64,000 nt of DNA. It comes from Gracilimonas sediminicola. Lineage in GTDB: Bacteria > Bacteroidota > Rhodothermia > Balneolales > Balneolaceae. A program made the translations under genes and the position numbers. The notes under the pieces were generated by a model, which was not told the DNA's origin, made no database searches, and saw only the letters and a program-made list of their open reading frames with translations. Below, piece after piece: positions 8,355 to 17,572 of the stretch (within the stretch, counting starts at the first letter, position 1; each line of letters begins with the position of its first letter). The DNA lies in contig NZ_JANDBC010000001.1 of the NCBI RefSeq assembly GCF_024320785.1, positions 893,309 through 957,308 of the forward strand, given 5' to 3'.

Positions 8355-8705
8355 ATTATTAAGTTTATTTGCAAATACGTAAATCATTTTCTGAATTTCA
8401 TCGATCTCTGCTGATAGCTTAGAATGATCTTCATCTTTTAGATAACCAAGATTATTAGCAATCAGTAACTGTGTTTCTAACTCATAGATGGATCCATATG
8501 CGATGTGTAAAAAATATTTAAACTCTTTTTTACCTTCTCTACCAGCACCCTCTGCAATGTTGGAAGGTACTGACACAGCACACCTCCTCATCTGAGATGT
8601 AATACCATACTTCTCTTCCTTTGGGAATGACTTTGTAGCTGAGTAAACCTCTGTAGCCAGATCTACCGACCTTTTCCAAATCTCTAAGTTCTTATATTTG
8701 TTCAT
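8349..8705 (-). CDS. S23/IVP-type four-helix-bundle protein, copy 1
   Basis: 118 residues from ATG 8705 ([21 protein letters not shown]). The pattern [43 protein letters not shown] and [19 protein letters not shown] is diagnostic of the four-helix-bundle proteins first seen as 23S rRNA intervening-sequence ORFs; the fold is shared with Avd of diversity-generating retroelements. Function is unknown. It interrupts an otherwise tightly packed beta-oxidation operon in the same direction and is enclosed by inverted TGAGNNN heptad repeats, which suggests it arrived as a unit. No reverse transcriptase or template repeat is present. Confidence 0.92.
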   Translation of the reverse strand: MNKYKNLEIWKRSVDLATEVYSATKSFPKEEKYGITSQMRRCAVSVPSNIAEGAGREGKKEFKYFLHIAYGSIYELETQLLIANNLGYLKDEDHSKLSAEIDEIQKMIYVFANKLNNK

Positions 8706-8715
8706 TCCAAAGTTG

Positions 8716-8750
8716 TTACTCAGCACTCATTTCTCAAGACTCACCACTCA
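8716..8750. repeat. Right heptad repeat (TGAGNNN, minus strand) bracketing S23 gene 1
   Basis: Five exact TGAGNNN heptads on the minus strand (TGAGTGG, TGAGTCT, TGAGAAA and two more). They are in inverted orientation to the array at 8320-8354 and share the TGAGAAA unit, ending 11 bases before the S23 start codon. Confidence 0.75.
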
Positions 8751-8755
8751 AAAAT

Positions 8756-11101
8756 CTAATTCCTTAATGGTTTTCCCTTCTTCAGCATGTGTTCCATTCG
8801 GGCTAGTGTTCGATCATCCTGCAGGCATTCAAGGATTGCTTCCCTTTCCAGCTTCAAGAGATAAGATTCCGGGACTTCCTGCGCTTCACTTAAATCTCTA
8901 CCAGCCAATACATAGGCCACCCGTTCAGCTACCACTTTGTCGTAATCAGTGATATACTTTCCTTCATGCATAACATGGAGCATGAGTTTCATGGCAGCAA
9001 GAGCAGTCTTTCCCAACACTTTAATCGGAGTTTCAGCCGGCGACTGATAACCCGCGTGAACTAAGTTCAGAGCTTCTTCTTTGGCTCTTTTGATTAAAAG
9101 ATCACGATTCATAACAATTGTATCGGAATCCCTCATATACCCGAGTTCACGAGCCCGGTGAGCGCTTTCCGATACTTTTGCCATCCCGATAGTCTTGAAT
9201 ACCTCCCGAATAAAAGGCAATGGATCTGCATCTCCCTCCAGCTTTTCCATAGCCCTTCGGAGCAGCTCCGTGGTTCCTCCACCGGCCGGAATTAACCCGA
9301 CTCCTACTTCTACCAAACCCATATACAATTCATGATGGGCCACTACTTTATCCGAATACAGGCAAAATTCTACGCCTCCGCCCAAGGTTTTGCCAAAAGG
9401 AGCAACTACTACCGGAAATGGAGCATACCTGAGAGCAACGGCTGTTTTCTGGAAGTTTTCAACAGCTTCCACCACGCTGTCCCAATCGTTATTCTGCTTG
9501 GCAACCAGGGCCTCTTTCAGGTTGGCTCCAAAAGCGAAGTTGTCGGCATCATGACTGATAACCAGTGCACCAAATTGATCTTTGACCGTATCCAGCGAAT
9601 TATACAGGGACTGAACCAGCTCGCTACCCAGTGTGGAATTTGGAGTGTGGAATTCAAACAGTGCAACTCCATCACCCATATCGTGAAGGGACACACTGTT
9701 GTTCTCCATCACCGGAGATTTCTGCTTACGAAGATGATGGACCTTGACTTCTTTTTTAGCCTCCGGCGGAATATCTACCATGGACTTAGATTGAGGATCA
9801 TACACCTTTCCATCTTCATAAAAAGATGATATTCCGGCATCCAGCATTTCACTAATTAACTCAGGAATTTCAGCTCCTTCCTTCTCAAGCCGCTCTACCA
9901 TGTTGTTAAGTCCTAAGGCATCCCAGCGCTCGAAAGGCCCCATTTCCCAGTTAAACCCCCATTGCATGGCACGGTCGATGGAAAGAGGGGAGTCGGTAAT
10001 TTCAGGAATTCGATTGGCCGCATACAGCAGTAAGTCCCGGTGCACATTCCAGAGAAAATCGCCGATTTTATCCTCAGAGAAAACCAAGAACTTCAATCGT
10101 TCTGCTGTGTCTTTTATTTTTTTTGCCTCATCCAGAATCGGGTCTTCCAATTGTTGCTGAGACTCATATTCAAACGTCTCCGGATTGATAACCAGGTATT
10201 CTCCATCCTGCTTCGAGTAAAACCCTTTCCCGGCTTTATTACCGATCATACCATCTTCCACCATTTTTTCGAATTCTTCCGGCAGGTTGAAAGTCTCCCG
10301 CATTTCATCATCCGGGATGGATGGATACAGGTTTTTGGCTACATGATTGGTAACATCCAGTCCGGCCATATCTGCCGTTCGGAAGGTGGCTGCTTTGGAA
10401 TACCCGGTGAGTGTTCCGGTTAGCAAGTCAATTTCTTCAGCCCGGAAGTCACCATCAAAGAAATAAGGCATGATATTAGCGATGGAGAAAATCCCAATCC
10501 GATTGGCGATAAAGTTGGGCGTGTCTTTACAAATCACGACCCCTTTGCCGAGTGTTTTCTCACAGAAGCGGTGCATGAATTCAGTTACATCTTCGGAAGT
10601 GGTTGCAGTTGGAATTACTTCCAGAAGCTTCATATACCGGGGTGGATTAAAGAAGTGCGTTCCCAGGAAATGAGCTTTAAAATCATCACTGCATTCTTCG
10701 GAAATCTCACTTATTGGAAGCCCGGATGTATTGGAACTAACAATAGTTTCCGGCTTTCGAATCTTTTCAATGCGAGACATCATATCCTTTTTGATGTCCA
10801 TCTTCTCTACGATCACTTCACAAATCCAATCGGCCTCTTTTAGCTTATCAAAATCATCCTCGAAATTTCCCACTTCGATTCGTTGGGCAAAATCCGGTTT
10901 TCCGAAGGGCGCCGGCTTCATCTTCGAAGCTTTTTGAAGACTTTCTTCCACCGTTTTATTTGGGCGATTGGGGTCATCACTTTTAAGATCCAGTAACACC
11001 ACGTCCAGTCCGGCATTTACGCAATGCGCTGCAATCTGTCTCCCCATCACTCCTGACCCTAATACAGCTACTTTCCTGATCGAATATTTCTTTGTACTCA
11101 T
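8756..11101 (-). CDS. fadN: 3-hydroxyacyl-CoA dehydrogenase / enoyl-CoA hydratase, FadN type
   Basis: 781 residues. Domain order is NAD-binding 3-hydroxyacyl-CoA dehydrogenase first (VAVLGSGVMGRQIAAH, residues about 12-27; SSNTSGLPI; GTHFFNPPRYMKLLEVIP), its C-terminal helical domains, then an enoyl-CoA hydratase/isomerase domain from about residue 460 (FGANLKEAL, GKTLGGGVEFCLYSDKVVAH, GLVEVGVGLIPAGGGTTE). This order and length match Bacillus FadN rather than E. coli FadB. It catalyses hydration of enoyl-CoA and oxidation of 3-hydroxyacyl-CoA. It starts 11 bases after the ligase stop, so the two are translated from one message. Confidence 0.95.
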   Translation of the reverse strand: MSTKKYSIRKVAVLGSGVMGRQIAAHCVNAGLDVVLLDLKSDDPNRPNKTVEESLQKASKMKPAPFGKPDFAQRIEVGNFEDDFDKLKEADWICEVIVEKMDIKKDMMSRIEKIRKPETIVSSNTSGLPISEISEECSDDFKAHFLGTHFFNPPRYMKLLEVIPTATTSEDVTEFMHRFCEKTLGKGVVICKDTPNFIANRIGIFSIANIMPYFFDGDFRAEEIDLLTGTLTGYSKAATFRTADMAGLDVTNHVAKNLYPSIPDDEMRETFNLPEEFEKMVEDGMIGNKAGKGFYSKQDGEYLVINPETFEYESQQQLEDPILDEAKKIKDTAERLKFLVFSEDKIGDFLWNVHRDLLLYAANRIPEITDSPLSIDRAMQWGFNWEMGPFERWDALGLNNMVERLEKEGAEIPELISEMLDAGISSFYEDGKVYDPQSKSMVDIPPEAKKEVKVHHLRKQKSPVMENNSVSLHDMGDGVALFEFHTPNSTLGSELVQSLYNSLDTVKDQFGALVISHDADNFAFGANLKEALVAKQNNDWDSVVEAVENFQKTAVALRYAPFPVVVAPFGKTLGGGVEFCLYSDKVVAHHELYMGLVEVGVGLIPAGGGTTELLRRAMEKLEGDADPLPFIREVFKTIGMAKVSESAHRARELGYMRDSDTIVMNRDLLIKRAKEEALNLVHAGYQSPAETPIKVLGKTALAAMKLMLHVMHEGKYITDYDKVVAERVAYVLAGRDLSEAQEVPESYLLKLEREAILECLQDDRTLARMEHMLKKGKPLRN

Positions 11102-11112
11102 AAATTTAGATC

Positions 11113-12906
11113 CTAAGATTCTTCCTCTTCTTCTGCGTAGATACTGTCGATTTGTTCTTTGTATTTCTCGTTGATCACATTTCGTTTAATTTTAAGCGTG
11201 GGTGTGATTTCTCCGTCATCAATGGTAAACTGATCTTTCAACAGCTTGAACTTTTTCACTTTCTCCCACTTGGAAAGCTCCTCGTTCACTTTGTCTATTT
11301 CCTTCTGAATTCGCTTGATCACATACTTATTCTCAGTAGGATTATCTTCCGGGAAGTCGTGTCCGGTTGACTTAAACCGTTTCTTCATGTTCTCCCAGTT
11401 CGGGACGATCAATGCACCACAAAATTTATGCTCACTTCCCACAACCACAGCTTGCTCAATAAACCCGCTGTTTACCAATGCATTCTCTATGGGTTGCGGA
11501 GCTACATATTTACCCGTTGAAAGTTTAAAAAGCGATTTCTTCCGGTCGGTTACAAACAACCAGCCATCTTCATCAATATGCCCGATGTCTCCGGTATGAA
11601 ACCAGCCGTCTTTATCTATTGCCTCCTCGGTTTTTTCCGGCATTTTGTAATAGCCTTTCATGATGTTCGGACCTTTAGCCAGAATTTCTCCATCTTCGGC
11701 AATTTTGAGCTCCACATCCACCAGCGGCTTTCCGGATGAACCGATTCTGAGTTCCCCCACAGGTGGCCCGGTTAGTACCGGGGAAGTTTCCGTAAGACCA
11801 TACCCCAGTCCGCAATAAATCCCGATTCCGTTCATAAAGCGTGCGATATTCGGTGAAAGCGCGGCTCCCCCCACATTAAGCCCCACCAGGTTTCCACCAA
11901 ACATTTCCCGGATTTTAGCATACACCAGCTTGTCGGCAATTTTCCATTTCCAGGAAGCCGGCGGATCTTCCGGATCATATTCTTCAGCTAAATTAACCGC
12001 CCAATAGTACAGCTGTTTCTTCAACCCGCTAAATTCCTGACCCTTTACTTTTATGCCGGTTACAATCTTCTCCAAAAGCCGTGGGACGGTAACCATATAG
12101 ATTGGCTTCACGGTTTGAAAATCATCCCGTATCTCCTCCACCTCATCGATGTAATAAGGAGGAACCCCCACATAGGCATAGATATAAGATGCCGTTCGTT
12201 CAAACATATGCGCCAGCGGCAGGTAGGAAAGCACCTTTGGTTCATCGTGCTCTTTAGGGTCGAAAGGAAAAATTTCGTGCGAGGCCAGGGCGTTCCCGGC
12301 AATATTGTTGTGGGTCAGCATCACTCCTTTCGGTACACCGGTGGTCCCTGATGTATAGATCAGTGTGGCAAGGTCATCGGGTTGCACATCACTGCGAAGC
12401 TTATCAAACAAATTCGGATCTTCCTCCCCCTTCTTATGCCCTATTTCCAGGATATCATCAAAAGTCTTGAGCTTGTTATGGTTTGAACCGAGAATGGAAA
12501 TGATCGCCTTTACGTTTTCGACACCCTTAATCAGCGGCTTGGTTTCCGCAAACACTTCATCGTTAGATACAAAATGAACCTTAGCCTCCGAATTCTCCAG
12601 GATGTACTTGATCTGCTCGCCGGGCTGAGTGGTATAAATAGGCACTACAACCGCGCCCAAGGATAAAATGGCCTGGTCTATTACCAACCACTCGGTACTG
12701 TTTTCAGCATGCAGAGAAACCTTATCTCCTTTCCGAACGCCCAGCTCATACAAGCCCATAGCCAGGTCGTGTACCATTTGGTTAAAATCATCGATGGTTG
12801 TTTCAATCCATTTTCCATCCCGCTTTACAGCCGAATATATCCCTGTTTCATTTTTTTCAATTCCTTCAGAGACGACAGACAAAATCGTGGTAGGTTCGTA
12901 TTTCAT
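11113..12906 (-). CDS. fadD: Long-chain fatty acid-CoA ligase (AMP-forming)
   Basis: 597 residues, typical for the long-chain branch. Adenylation motifs are complete: LIYTSGTTGVPKGVMLTHNN (P-loop), GYGLTETSPV, and GWFHTGDIGHIDEDGWLFVT followed by RKKSLFKLSTGKYVAPQPIE, the linker and C-terminal lysine region. It activates free fatty acids to acyl-CoA at the expense of ATP, feeding the downstream FadN-thiolase pathway. It is the first gene of the minus-strand operon, with the divergent thioesterase 115 bases away, so the shared gap should hold both promoters. Confidence 0.95.
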   Translation of the reverse strand: MKYEPTTILSVVSEGIEKNETGIYSAVKRDGKWIETTIDDFNQMVHDLAMGLYELGVRKGDKVSLHAENSTEWLVIDQAILSLGAVVVPIYTTQPGEQIKYILENSEAKVHFVSNDEVFAETKPLIKGVENVKAIISILGSNHNKLKTFDDILEIGHKKGEEDPNLFDKLRSDVQPDDLATLIYTSGTTGVPKGVMLTHNNIAGNALASHEIFPFDPKEHDEPKVLSYLPLAHMFERTASYIYAYVGVPPYYIDEVEEIRDDFQTVKPIYMVTVPRLLEKIVTGIKVKGQEFSGLKKQLYYWAVNLAEEYDPEDPPASWKWKIADKLVYAKIREMFGGNLVGLNVGGAALSPNIARFMNGIGIYCGLGYGLTETSPVLTGPPVGELRIGSSGKPLVDVELKIAEDGEILAKGPNIMKGYYKMPEKTEEAIDKDGWFHTGDIGHIDEDGWLFVTDRKKSLFKLSTGKYVAPQPIENALVNSGFIEQAVVVGSEHKFCGALIVPNWENMKKRFKSTGHDFPEDNPTENKYVIKRIQKEIDKVNEELSKWEKVKKFKLLKDQFTIDDGEITPTLKIKRNVINEKYKEQIDSIYAEEEEES

Positions 12907-13021
12907 ATTATTTTCCTATCATGTTTGCGTGTATTTTCTAATATACACTTTCACTATTCATTTGAAAGCGGTTCCACTCTTTATTTTAATAACTTAACAC
13001 TGTTAATCAAATTCAAATTTC

Positions 13022-13459
13022 ATGTTCATCCAAGAGGATCTAAAAAAGAAAGCCGAAATTTATTTCAACTTTTCCCATAAGCATATGGGGCATGCTTTGG
13101 GGATGGAGTTTGAGCACGTGGCCAAAGACAAAATGGTAGCCACCATGCCGGTAAATGAAAATTCGGTGCAACCATTCGGGGTATTACATGGTGGAGCTTC
13201 TGTTGCCCTCGCCGAAACGTTGTGTTCGGTAGGCGGCTGGTTTCAATTGGAAGATTCCAGCCAAACAGTGGTAGGGGTGGAGATAAACGCCAATCATATC
13301 CGGTCCGTGAAGATGGGAGGCAAAGTAACAGGAACTGCAAAGCCTGTTCATATTGGTAGAAAAATTCAGGTCTGGGAATGTGAGCTACGGGATGAACGGG
13401 AAAAGCTGGTGTGTTCTTCGCGCTGTACCCTGGCTGTGATTAATCGACCTGATAGTTGA
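13022..13459 (+). CDS. Hotdog-fold PaaI/MenI-like thioesterase
   Basis: 145 residues. The motif VQPFGVLHGGASVALAETL at about residues 50-68 is the HGG active-site helix of the PaaI/4HBT family, with the catalytic acidic Glu in ALAET, and GVEINANHIRS follows as the next strand. These enzymes hydrolyse acyl-CoA or aryl-CoA thioesters, including DHNA-CoA in menaquinone synthesis. It is divergent from the acyl-CoA ligase, which makes an acyl-CoA substrate plausible. The exact substrate cannot be read from sequence. Confidence 0.9.
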   Translation: MFIQEDLKKKAEIYFNFSHKHMGHALGMEFEHVAKDKMVATMPVNENSVQPFGVLHGGASVALAETLCSVGGWFQLEDSSQTVVGVEINANHIRSVKMGGKVTGTAKPVHIGRKIQVWECELRDEREKLVCSSRCTLAVINRPDS

Positions 13460-13466
13460 TATTTCA

Positions 13467-13515
13467 GTGGTTCGTAAATTCGTTATTCGCAAATCTTTAA
13501 TCGGGTTATCGCAAT
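13467..13515. repeat. Heptad repeat (TTCGTTA type), left copy
   Basis: Seven-base units built on GTAAATT and CGTTATT follow the thioesterase gene. The start, GTGGTTCGTAAATTCGTTAT, differs by one base from the start of the longer array at 15447-15530, in the same orientation. The two arrays flank the kinase-phosphatase pair. Confidence 0.65.
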
Positions 13516-13651
13516 TCTGCTAATTTGATTGGTGATGGATTGAGCTACCGGTTTTCGATGAACTATTTATTTTTCACCCTGAGCAAATATCACCATTGGT
13601 AACTTAACTCCCCTTCAATCCACTGCCATATCTTTGCTATCTTCCGACTCA

Positions 13652-14620
13652 ATGAATGAATCGTTTAAAACTTTCATCTTAGAATGCACCGGTGCTACCT
13701 CCATCAGCGATGAGGTAGTTATACAGGAGCTTTGGAGTGGTTACGGAAAGATCCTCCGCATACATCTCGAAGGAGCGCAGGTTTCCAGTGTGGTGGTAAA
13801 GCACGTTCAAACGGAAAAGTCCCAACAGCATCCCCGGGGTTGGAACACCGATATCGGCCATCAGCGCAAGCTCAAGTCTTATGAAGTGGAAACCACCTGG
13901 TACGAGCAGTACAGTCATCAATCCAAAGCCCGGCTACCCCGCTGTTTGGCCATTAATCATAAGGAGCATGAAGTACTTATGGTCCTGGAAGACCTCAATG
14001 CCTCCGGTTACCCGCTCCGAAAAACGTCGGTAAGCTGGCAAGAAATCACCCCAATTCTAAAATGGCTGGCGGATTTTCATGGCAGTTTCTTGGGTATGGT
14101 CCCGGAGGGATTATGGGATCAGGGCACCTACTGGCATTTAGAAACTCGCCCTCAGGAACTTGAGGCATTAAGCGACGAGCGCCTGAAAAAGGCCGCCTCC
14201 ATTATTGATCAAAAACTGAAAGCCTGCAGGTTTAAGACTTTTGTGCACGGAGACGCAAAGCTGGCAAATTTTTGTTTTTCGGAGCGGGGAGAAGTTGCAG
14301 CCGTAGACTTTCAGTATGTGGGAGGAGGCTGTGGCATGAAAGATCTGGCCTATTTTATCGGAAGCTGCCTGGATGAGGAAGACTGTGAAGCCCTCGAGGA
14401 ACAGATTCTGGACACCTATTTCAGCTATTTACAACAGTCAACGGGCGAGCAAAACCCAGACCTTGAAAAGGAATGGCGGCCTTTATACCGGGTAGCCTGG
14501 GCAGATTTCCACCGTTTTCTGAAGGGATGGAGCCCGGAGCACTGGAAAATCAACAGCTATAGTGAGCGTGTAACCAACGAAGTGATAAACACCCTATTGG
14601 ATGAACCTGTTACCTCTTAA
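13652..14620 (+). CDS. APH/EcKinase-like small-molecule phosphotransferase
   Basis: 322 residues from ATG 13652. The Brenner motif HGDAKLANF is at residues 199-207 (catalytic Asp201) and the metal-binding DFQ begins at Asp219 ([20 protein letters not shown]), as in aminoglycoside phosphotransferase and ecdysteroid-kinase-like families. The N-terminal lobe includes a VVVKHV strand with the ATP-binding lysine. Substrate is unknown; the family phosphorylates choline, sugars or drugs. Its stop overlaps the following IMPase-like gene by 20 bases, so a kinase and a phosphatase are translationally coupled. Confidence 0.85.
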   Translation: MNESFKTFILECTGATSISDEVVIQELWSGYGKILRIHLEGAQVSSVVVKHVQTEKSQQHPRGWNTDIGHQRKLKSYEVETTWYEQYSHQSKARLPRCLAINHKEHEVLMVLEDLNASGYPLRKTSVSWQEITPILKWLADFHGSFLGMVPEGLWDQGTYWHLETRPQELEALSDERLKKAASIIDQKLKACRFKTFVHGDAKLANFCFSERGEVAAVDFQYVGGGCGMKDLAYFIGSCLDEEDCEALEEQILDTYFSYLQQSTGEQNPDLEKEWRPLYRVAWADFHRFLKGWSPEHWKINSYSERVTNEVINTLLDEPVTS

Positions 14621-15440
14621 AGAAACTGCTATGGAAGCCGCATTAGCTGCCGGCCGCATCATAAAATCTTATTTGGATACTACCATTGATGTGAAGGTAA
14701 AGCCTGATGGCGGAAGTAATTATGCCTCTCAAATCGTCACTAAAGTGGACAAGGAATGTGAAGATGAGATTCTTTCATACTTGCTTCCCACTTGTGAAGA
14801 ACATGATATAGCCCTGCTAACAGAAGAAACCGAAGACGATGGCAGCCGGTTTGAAAAAGATTATTTCTGGTGTGTTGACCCCATCGACGGCACCCTGGCC
14901 TTAAGCCGTAAAATACCAGATTTCTCGGTATCTATAGCCCTTGTTTCCCGGGGTGGAACACCTGTCATCGGTGTCATTTACGACCCCAGCACTGAAACCA
15001 TGTATCATGCTGCCAAAGGCCACAGGGTTTTTAAAAATGATAAACTCTGGAAACGGCCCAAACCAAATAATTACCTGACCCATATTACCGACAAACCGTT
15101 GACCAAGACTCCCCGGCCGGATGAGCTGATGAGGCATCTTTATCATAAAGTGGGTGAACTAAATTTATCAGGCTTAAAAGTAATTCAGGGCGGCGGCTCG
15201 GTTCTGAACGCCATCAAAGTAGTACAACATACTCCCGCCAATATGATTAAGCACCCCAAGAAAGAAATTGGCGGAGGCAGTCTTTGGGATTTCGCGGCCA
15301 CTGCCTGCATATTTCACGAACTTGGATTCCGAGCCACAAACTTTAATGGCGACCCGCTGGACCTGAACAGAAAAGACAGCACCTTTATGCACCATGAGGG
15401 AATTTATTATGAATGCGTAGAGTATTTAGCCGGGTTGTAA
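14601..15440 (+). CDS. Inositol-monophosphatase-family phosphatase
   Basis: 279 residues. The metal-binding residues of the lithium-sensitive phosphatase family are present: Glu75-Glu76 (LLTEET), Asp93 and Asp96 in DPIDGT, and Trp229-Asp230 in LWDFAATA. The family includes inositol monophosphatase, fructose-1,6-bisphosphatase and the 3'-phosphoadenosine-5'-phosphate phosphatase CysQ. Specificity is open; the extended loop at about 155-185 and the lack of sulfur genes nearby give no clear hint. It overlaps the upstream kinase gene, implying joint expression. Confidence 0.9.
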   Translation: MNLLPLKETAMEAALAAGRIIKSYLDTTIDVKVKPDGGSNYASQIVTKVDKECEDEILSYLLPTCEEHDIALLTEETEDDGSRFEKDYFWCVDPIDGTLALSRKIPDFSVSIALVSRGGTPVIGVIYDPSTETMYHAAKGHRVFKNDKLWKRPKPNNYLTHITDKPLTKTPRPDELMRHLYHKVGELNLSGLKVIQGGGSVLNAIKVVQHTPANMIKHPKKEIGGGSLWDFAATACIFHELGFRATNFNGDPLDLNRKDSTFMHHEGIYYECVEYLAGL

Positions 15441-15446
15441 ATGTTT

Positions 15447-15530
15447 CGGTGATTCGTAAATTCGTTATTCGTAAATTCGTTATTCGTTATTCGTTATTCG
15501 TTATTCGGAAATCGTTAATCGGTTAATCGC
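15447..15530. repeat. Heptad repeat (TTCGTTA type), right copy
   Basis: About twelve 7-base units, with the core TTCGTTA repeated at least four times in exact phase between 15470 and 15508 and more degenerate units on both sides (GTAAATT, TCGGTTA, TCGTTAA). It matches the shorter array at 13467-13515 in the same direction. Confidence 0.8.
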
Positions 15531-15648
15531 TGTTCGCATTGATTTGCGATGGACGATTTTGCTGTTATAATCCTTGCGCTCGTAACGAAGATTCGTTATT
15601 CGCTGTTCTCCCACTTTCAAAAGAAAGTCACATTAGCTATTATCGGGC

Positions 15649-15768
15649 ATGGAAAATAAACCGACCTCAGAACCCAAGTGGCTCAAAGACTACACCATCG
15701 TACTGGTATTGGGCGTTGCCTACATCTTGTTATTTCTGATCTTCACCACAACCTTCAATCTGCCCTGA
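15649..15768 (+). CDS. 39-residue membrane peptide upstream of sodium symporter
   Basis: A short frame from ATG 15649 to TGA 15766-15768, ending 3 bases before the symporter start codon. The product has a polar N-terminus (MENKPTSEPKWLKDY) and a single membrane helix (TIVLVLGVAYILLFLIFTTT). Codon use is like the neighbours and the spacing implies translational coupling. Some solute:sodium symporters have a small membrane partner (DUF4212 type), but this one is about half that size and does not show that motif. No Shine-Dalgarno is visible, so expression is inferred from context. Confidence 0.55.
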   Translation: MENKPTSEPKWLKDYTIVLVLGVAYILLFLIFTTTFNLP

Positions 15769-15771
15769 TTT

Positions 15772-17499
15772 ATGAGCTGGATTGACTGGTCGGTTTTAAT
15801 CGCTTTTCTTGGATATACCGTTTGGGATGGAACCCGTCAGGGTAAAGACGCCTCTACCATTGAAGGCTACCTGCTTGCCAACCGCTCGATGCCCTGGTGG
15901 GCGGCCGGACTTTCGGTCATGGCAACCCAGGCCTCGGCCATCACCTTTATCGGAACAACCGGAATTGCCTATGTAGAAGACATGCGCTTTGTGCAAACCT
16001 ACCTGGCTATTCCATTTGCCATGATTTTCATCTGCATGTTTCTGGTTCCTTTCTTCAACAAAATGCAGAATTTTACGGCTTATGAAGTGCTTGAAGAACG
16101 ATTTGGGTTGAAAACAAGGCTAACTACAGCCGGACTTTTTCTGATCTCCCGAGGCCTGGCACTGGGCGTTGTGATTGCGGCTCCTTCTTATGTTTTATCA
16201 TTGCTGCTGGGGCTTCCTCTGAATGTCACCATCATAATTATTGGAGTAATCGCTACGGCATATACTACAGTTGGGGGAATTGCCGGCGTTATCAATACCG
16301 ATGTGAAACAAATGGCCATTATGATGTTCGGGCTCATTTTTTCTTTTGGGTTGATTTGGGTCAACCTCCCGGAAGAAGTCAATTTTAATGATGCTCTGTA
16401 TCTTGCCGGAAGCCTGGATAAGCTGACCGCCCTCGATCTGAATTTTGACCTTTCTGAGAAGTACAATGTATGGAGCGGAGTTATTGCCGCTTTCTTTCTG
16501 ATGGCCTCCTATTTCGGGACCGACCAAACGCAGGTTCAGCGTTACCTCACAACCGATTCGGTCAAAAATGCACGAAAATCATTACTTCTAACAGCTTATG
16601 CTAAAGTCCCCATGCAGTTCTTTATCCTGCTTCTTGGGGTGATGCTGTACGTATTTTTCATTTTTAACCCTGCACCTGCTTCTTTCCGTGCTACCGAACC
16701 GGTGGCCGAAACGCAGGAATACCAACTGGCGGAAGAACGAATCCTGAAAGAGTATCAGCTGGCTCATATTGCCCGGGAAGGTGCGGCCCTCGAAGCTGTC
16801 CAAAACCGAAATCCGGGAACCCAGCAAGCGTTTGTCAATGCCGACAAAGAGATGAATGAAGCTCGTCAGGCTGACCTGGCACTGCAGGCCGAAATCCAAC
16901 AAGCGGACGTTAACGACACCAACTACATCTTCCCCTATTTTATCCTGAACCATGTGCCCATCGGAATTATCGGGTTGATCGTGGGCGGGATTTTTGCGGC
17001 AGCCCTCAGTAGTATCGACAGTGAACTGAATGCTTTAACCACGGTTTCTATTGTCGATTGGTATCAGCGCCTGAAAGGAGACGTTCATACCGAAGCACAC
17101 TATGTTAAATCATCAAGAGGTGTAACCTTTATGTGGGGAGCCATTGCTACCGTCTCTGCCCTCTTACTTGGGGAAACGAAATCGATTATTGAATTGGTAA
17201 ACCAGATCGGCAGCTATTTTTATGGTTCTATTCTCGGCGTATTTGTGCTCCTCCTTTGGGTGAAACGAGCCACAGGAACGGGTGCTTTGGTGGGGCTGAT
17301 TTCCGGAATGCTCTCCGTTTTTGCCTTCGACCGGCTTTTCTATAATGCCACAACCGCTGATTATTCCTTCATCTTTCCCTGGAACGAGGTGCCTGATGGA
17401 TATGCCAAAGCCATCGAATTTCTGTGGCTGAATCCGGTTGGGACTGCGGTTGTTGTACTTGTTGGGTTTTTAGTGAGCATTGCTTTTAAGAATAGATAA
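15772..17499 (+). CDS. Sodium:solute symporter (SSS family)
   Basis: 575 residues with about 13 membrane helices. Family signatures include MPWWAAGLSVMATQASAITF (helices 1-2), AYTTVGGIAGVINTDVKQ and GGIFAAALSSIDSELNALTT (the sodium-site SS/D of helix 8). An 80-residue charged, alanine- and glutamate-rich insertion at about 305-388 (EEQEYQLAEERILKEYQL-like) separates two helices and is predicted helical, probably a coiled coil outside the membrane. The family imports sugars, inositol, sialic acid or amino acids with sodium. The adjoining inositol-phosphatase-like and kinase genes make a sugar or polyol plausible but not shown. Confidence 0.92.
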   Translation: MSWIDWSVLIAFLGYTVWDGTRQGKDASTIEGYLLANRSMPWWAAGLSVMATQASAITFIGTTGIAYVEDMRFVQTYLAIPFAMIFICMFLVPFFNKMQNFTAYEVLEERFGLKTRLTTAGLFLISRGLALGVVIAAPSYVLSLLLGLPLNVTIIIIGVIATAYTTVGGIAGVINTDVKQMAIMMFGLIFSFGLIWVNLPEEVNFNDALYLAGSLDKLTALDLNFDLSEKYNVWSGVIAAFFLMASYFGTDQTQVQRYLTTDSVKNARKSLLLTAYAKVPMQFFILLLGVMLYVFFIFNPAPASFRATEPVAETQEYQLAEERILKEYQLAHIAREGAALEAVQNRNPGTQQAFVNADKEMNEARQADLALQAEIQQADVNDTNYIFPYFILNHVPIGIIGLIVGGIFAAALSSIDSELNALTTVSIVDWYQRLKGDVHTEAHYVKSSRGVTFMWGAIATVSALLLGETKSIIELVNQIGSYFYGSILGVFVLLLWVKRATGTGALVGLISGMLSVFAFDRLFYNATTADYSFIFPWNEVPDGYAKAIEFLWLNPVGTAVVVLVGFLVSIAFKNR

Positions 17500-17572
17500 A
17501 CTTATTTCTGCTCAAAGTTTTCTCTTCATTTTAGTATCATTCCGGCAACATATCAATTCAAGCTGCTTGTCT

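Noticed and set aside
8320-8750. Diversity-generating retroelement
   Set aside because: The four-helix-bundle gene resembles Avd in fold, but there is no reverse transcriptase, template repeat or variable repeat in the window.
9332-9829. Open frame of 165 codons on the plus strand
   Set aside because: Antisense to fadN, whose reading frame is intact throughout.
15447-15530. CRISPR array
   Set aside because: The units are 7 bases with no spacers and no cas genes are present.
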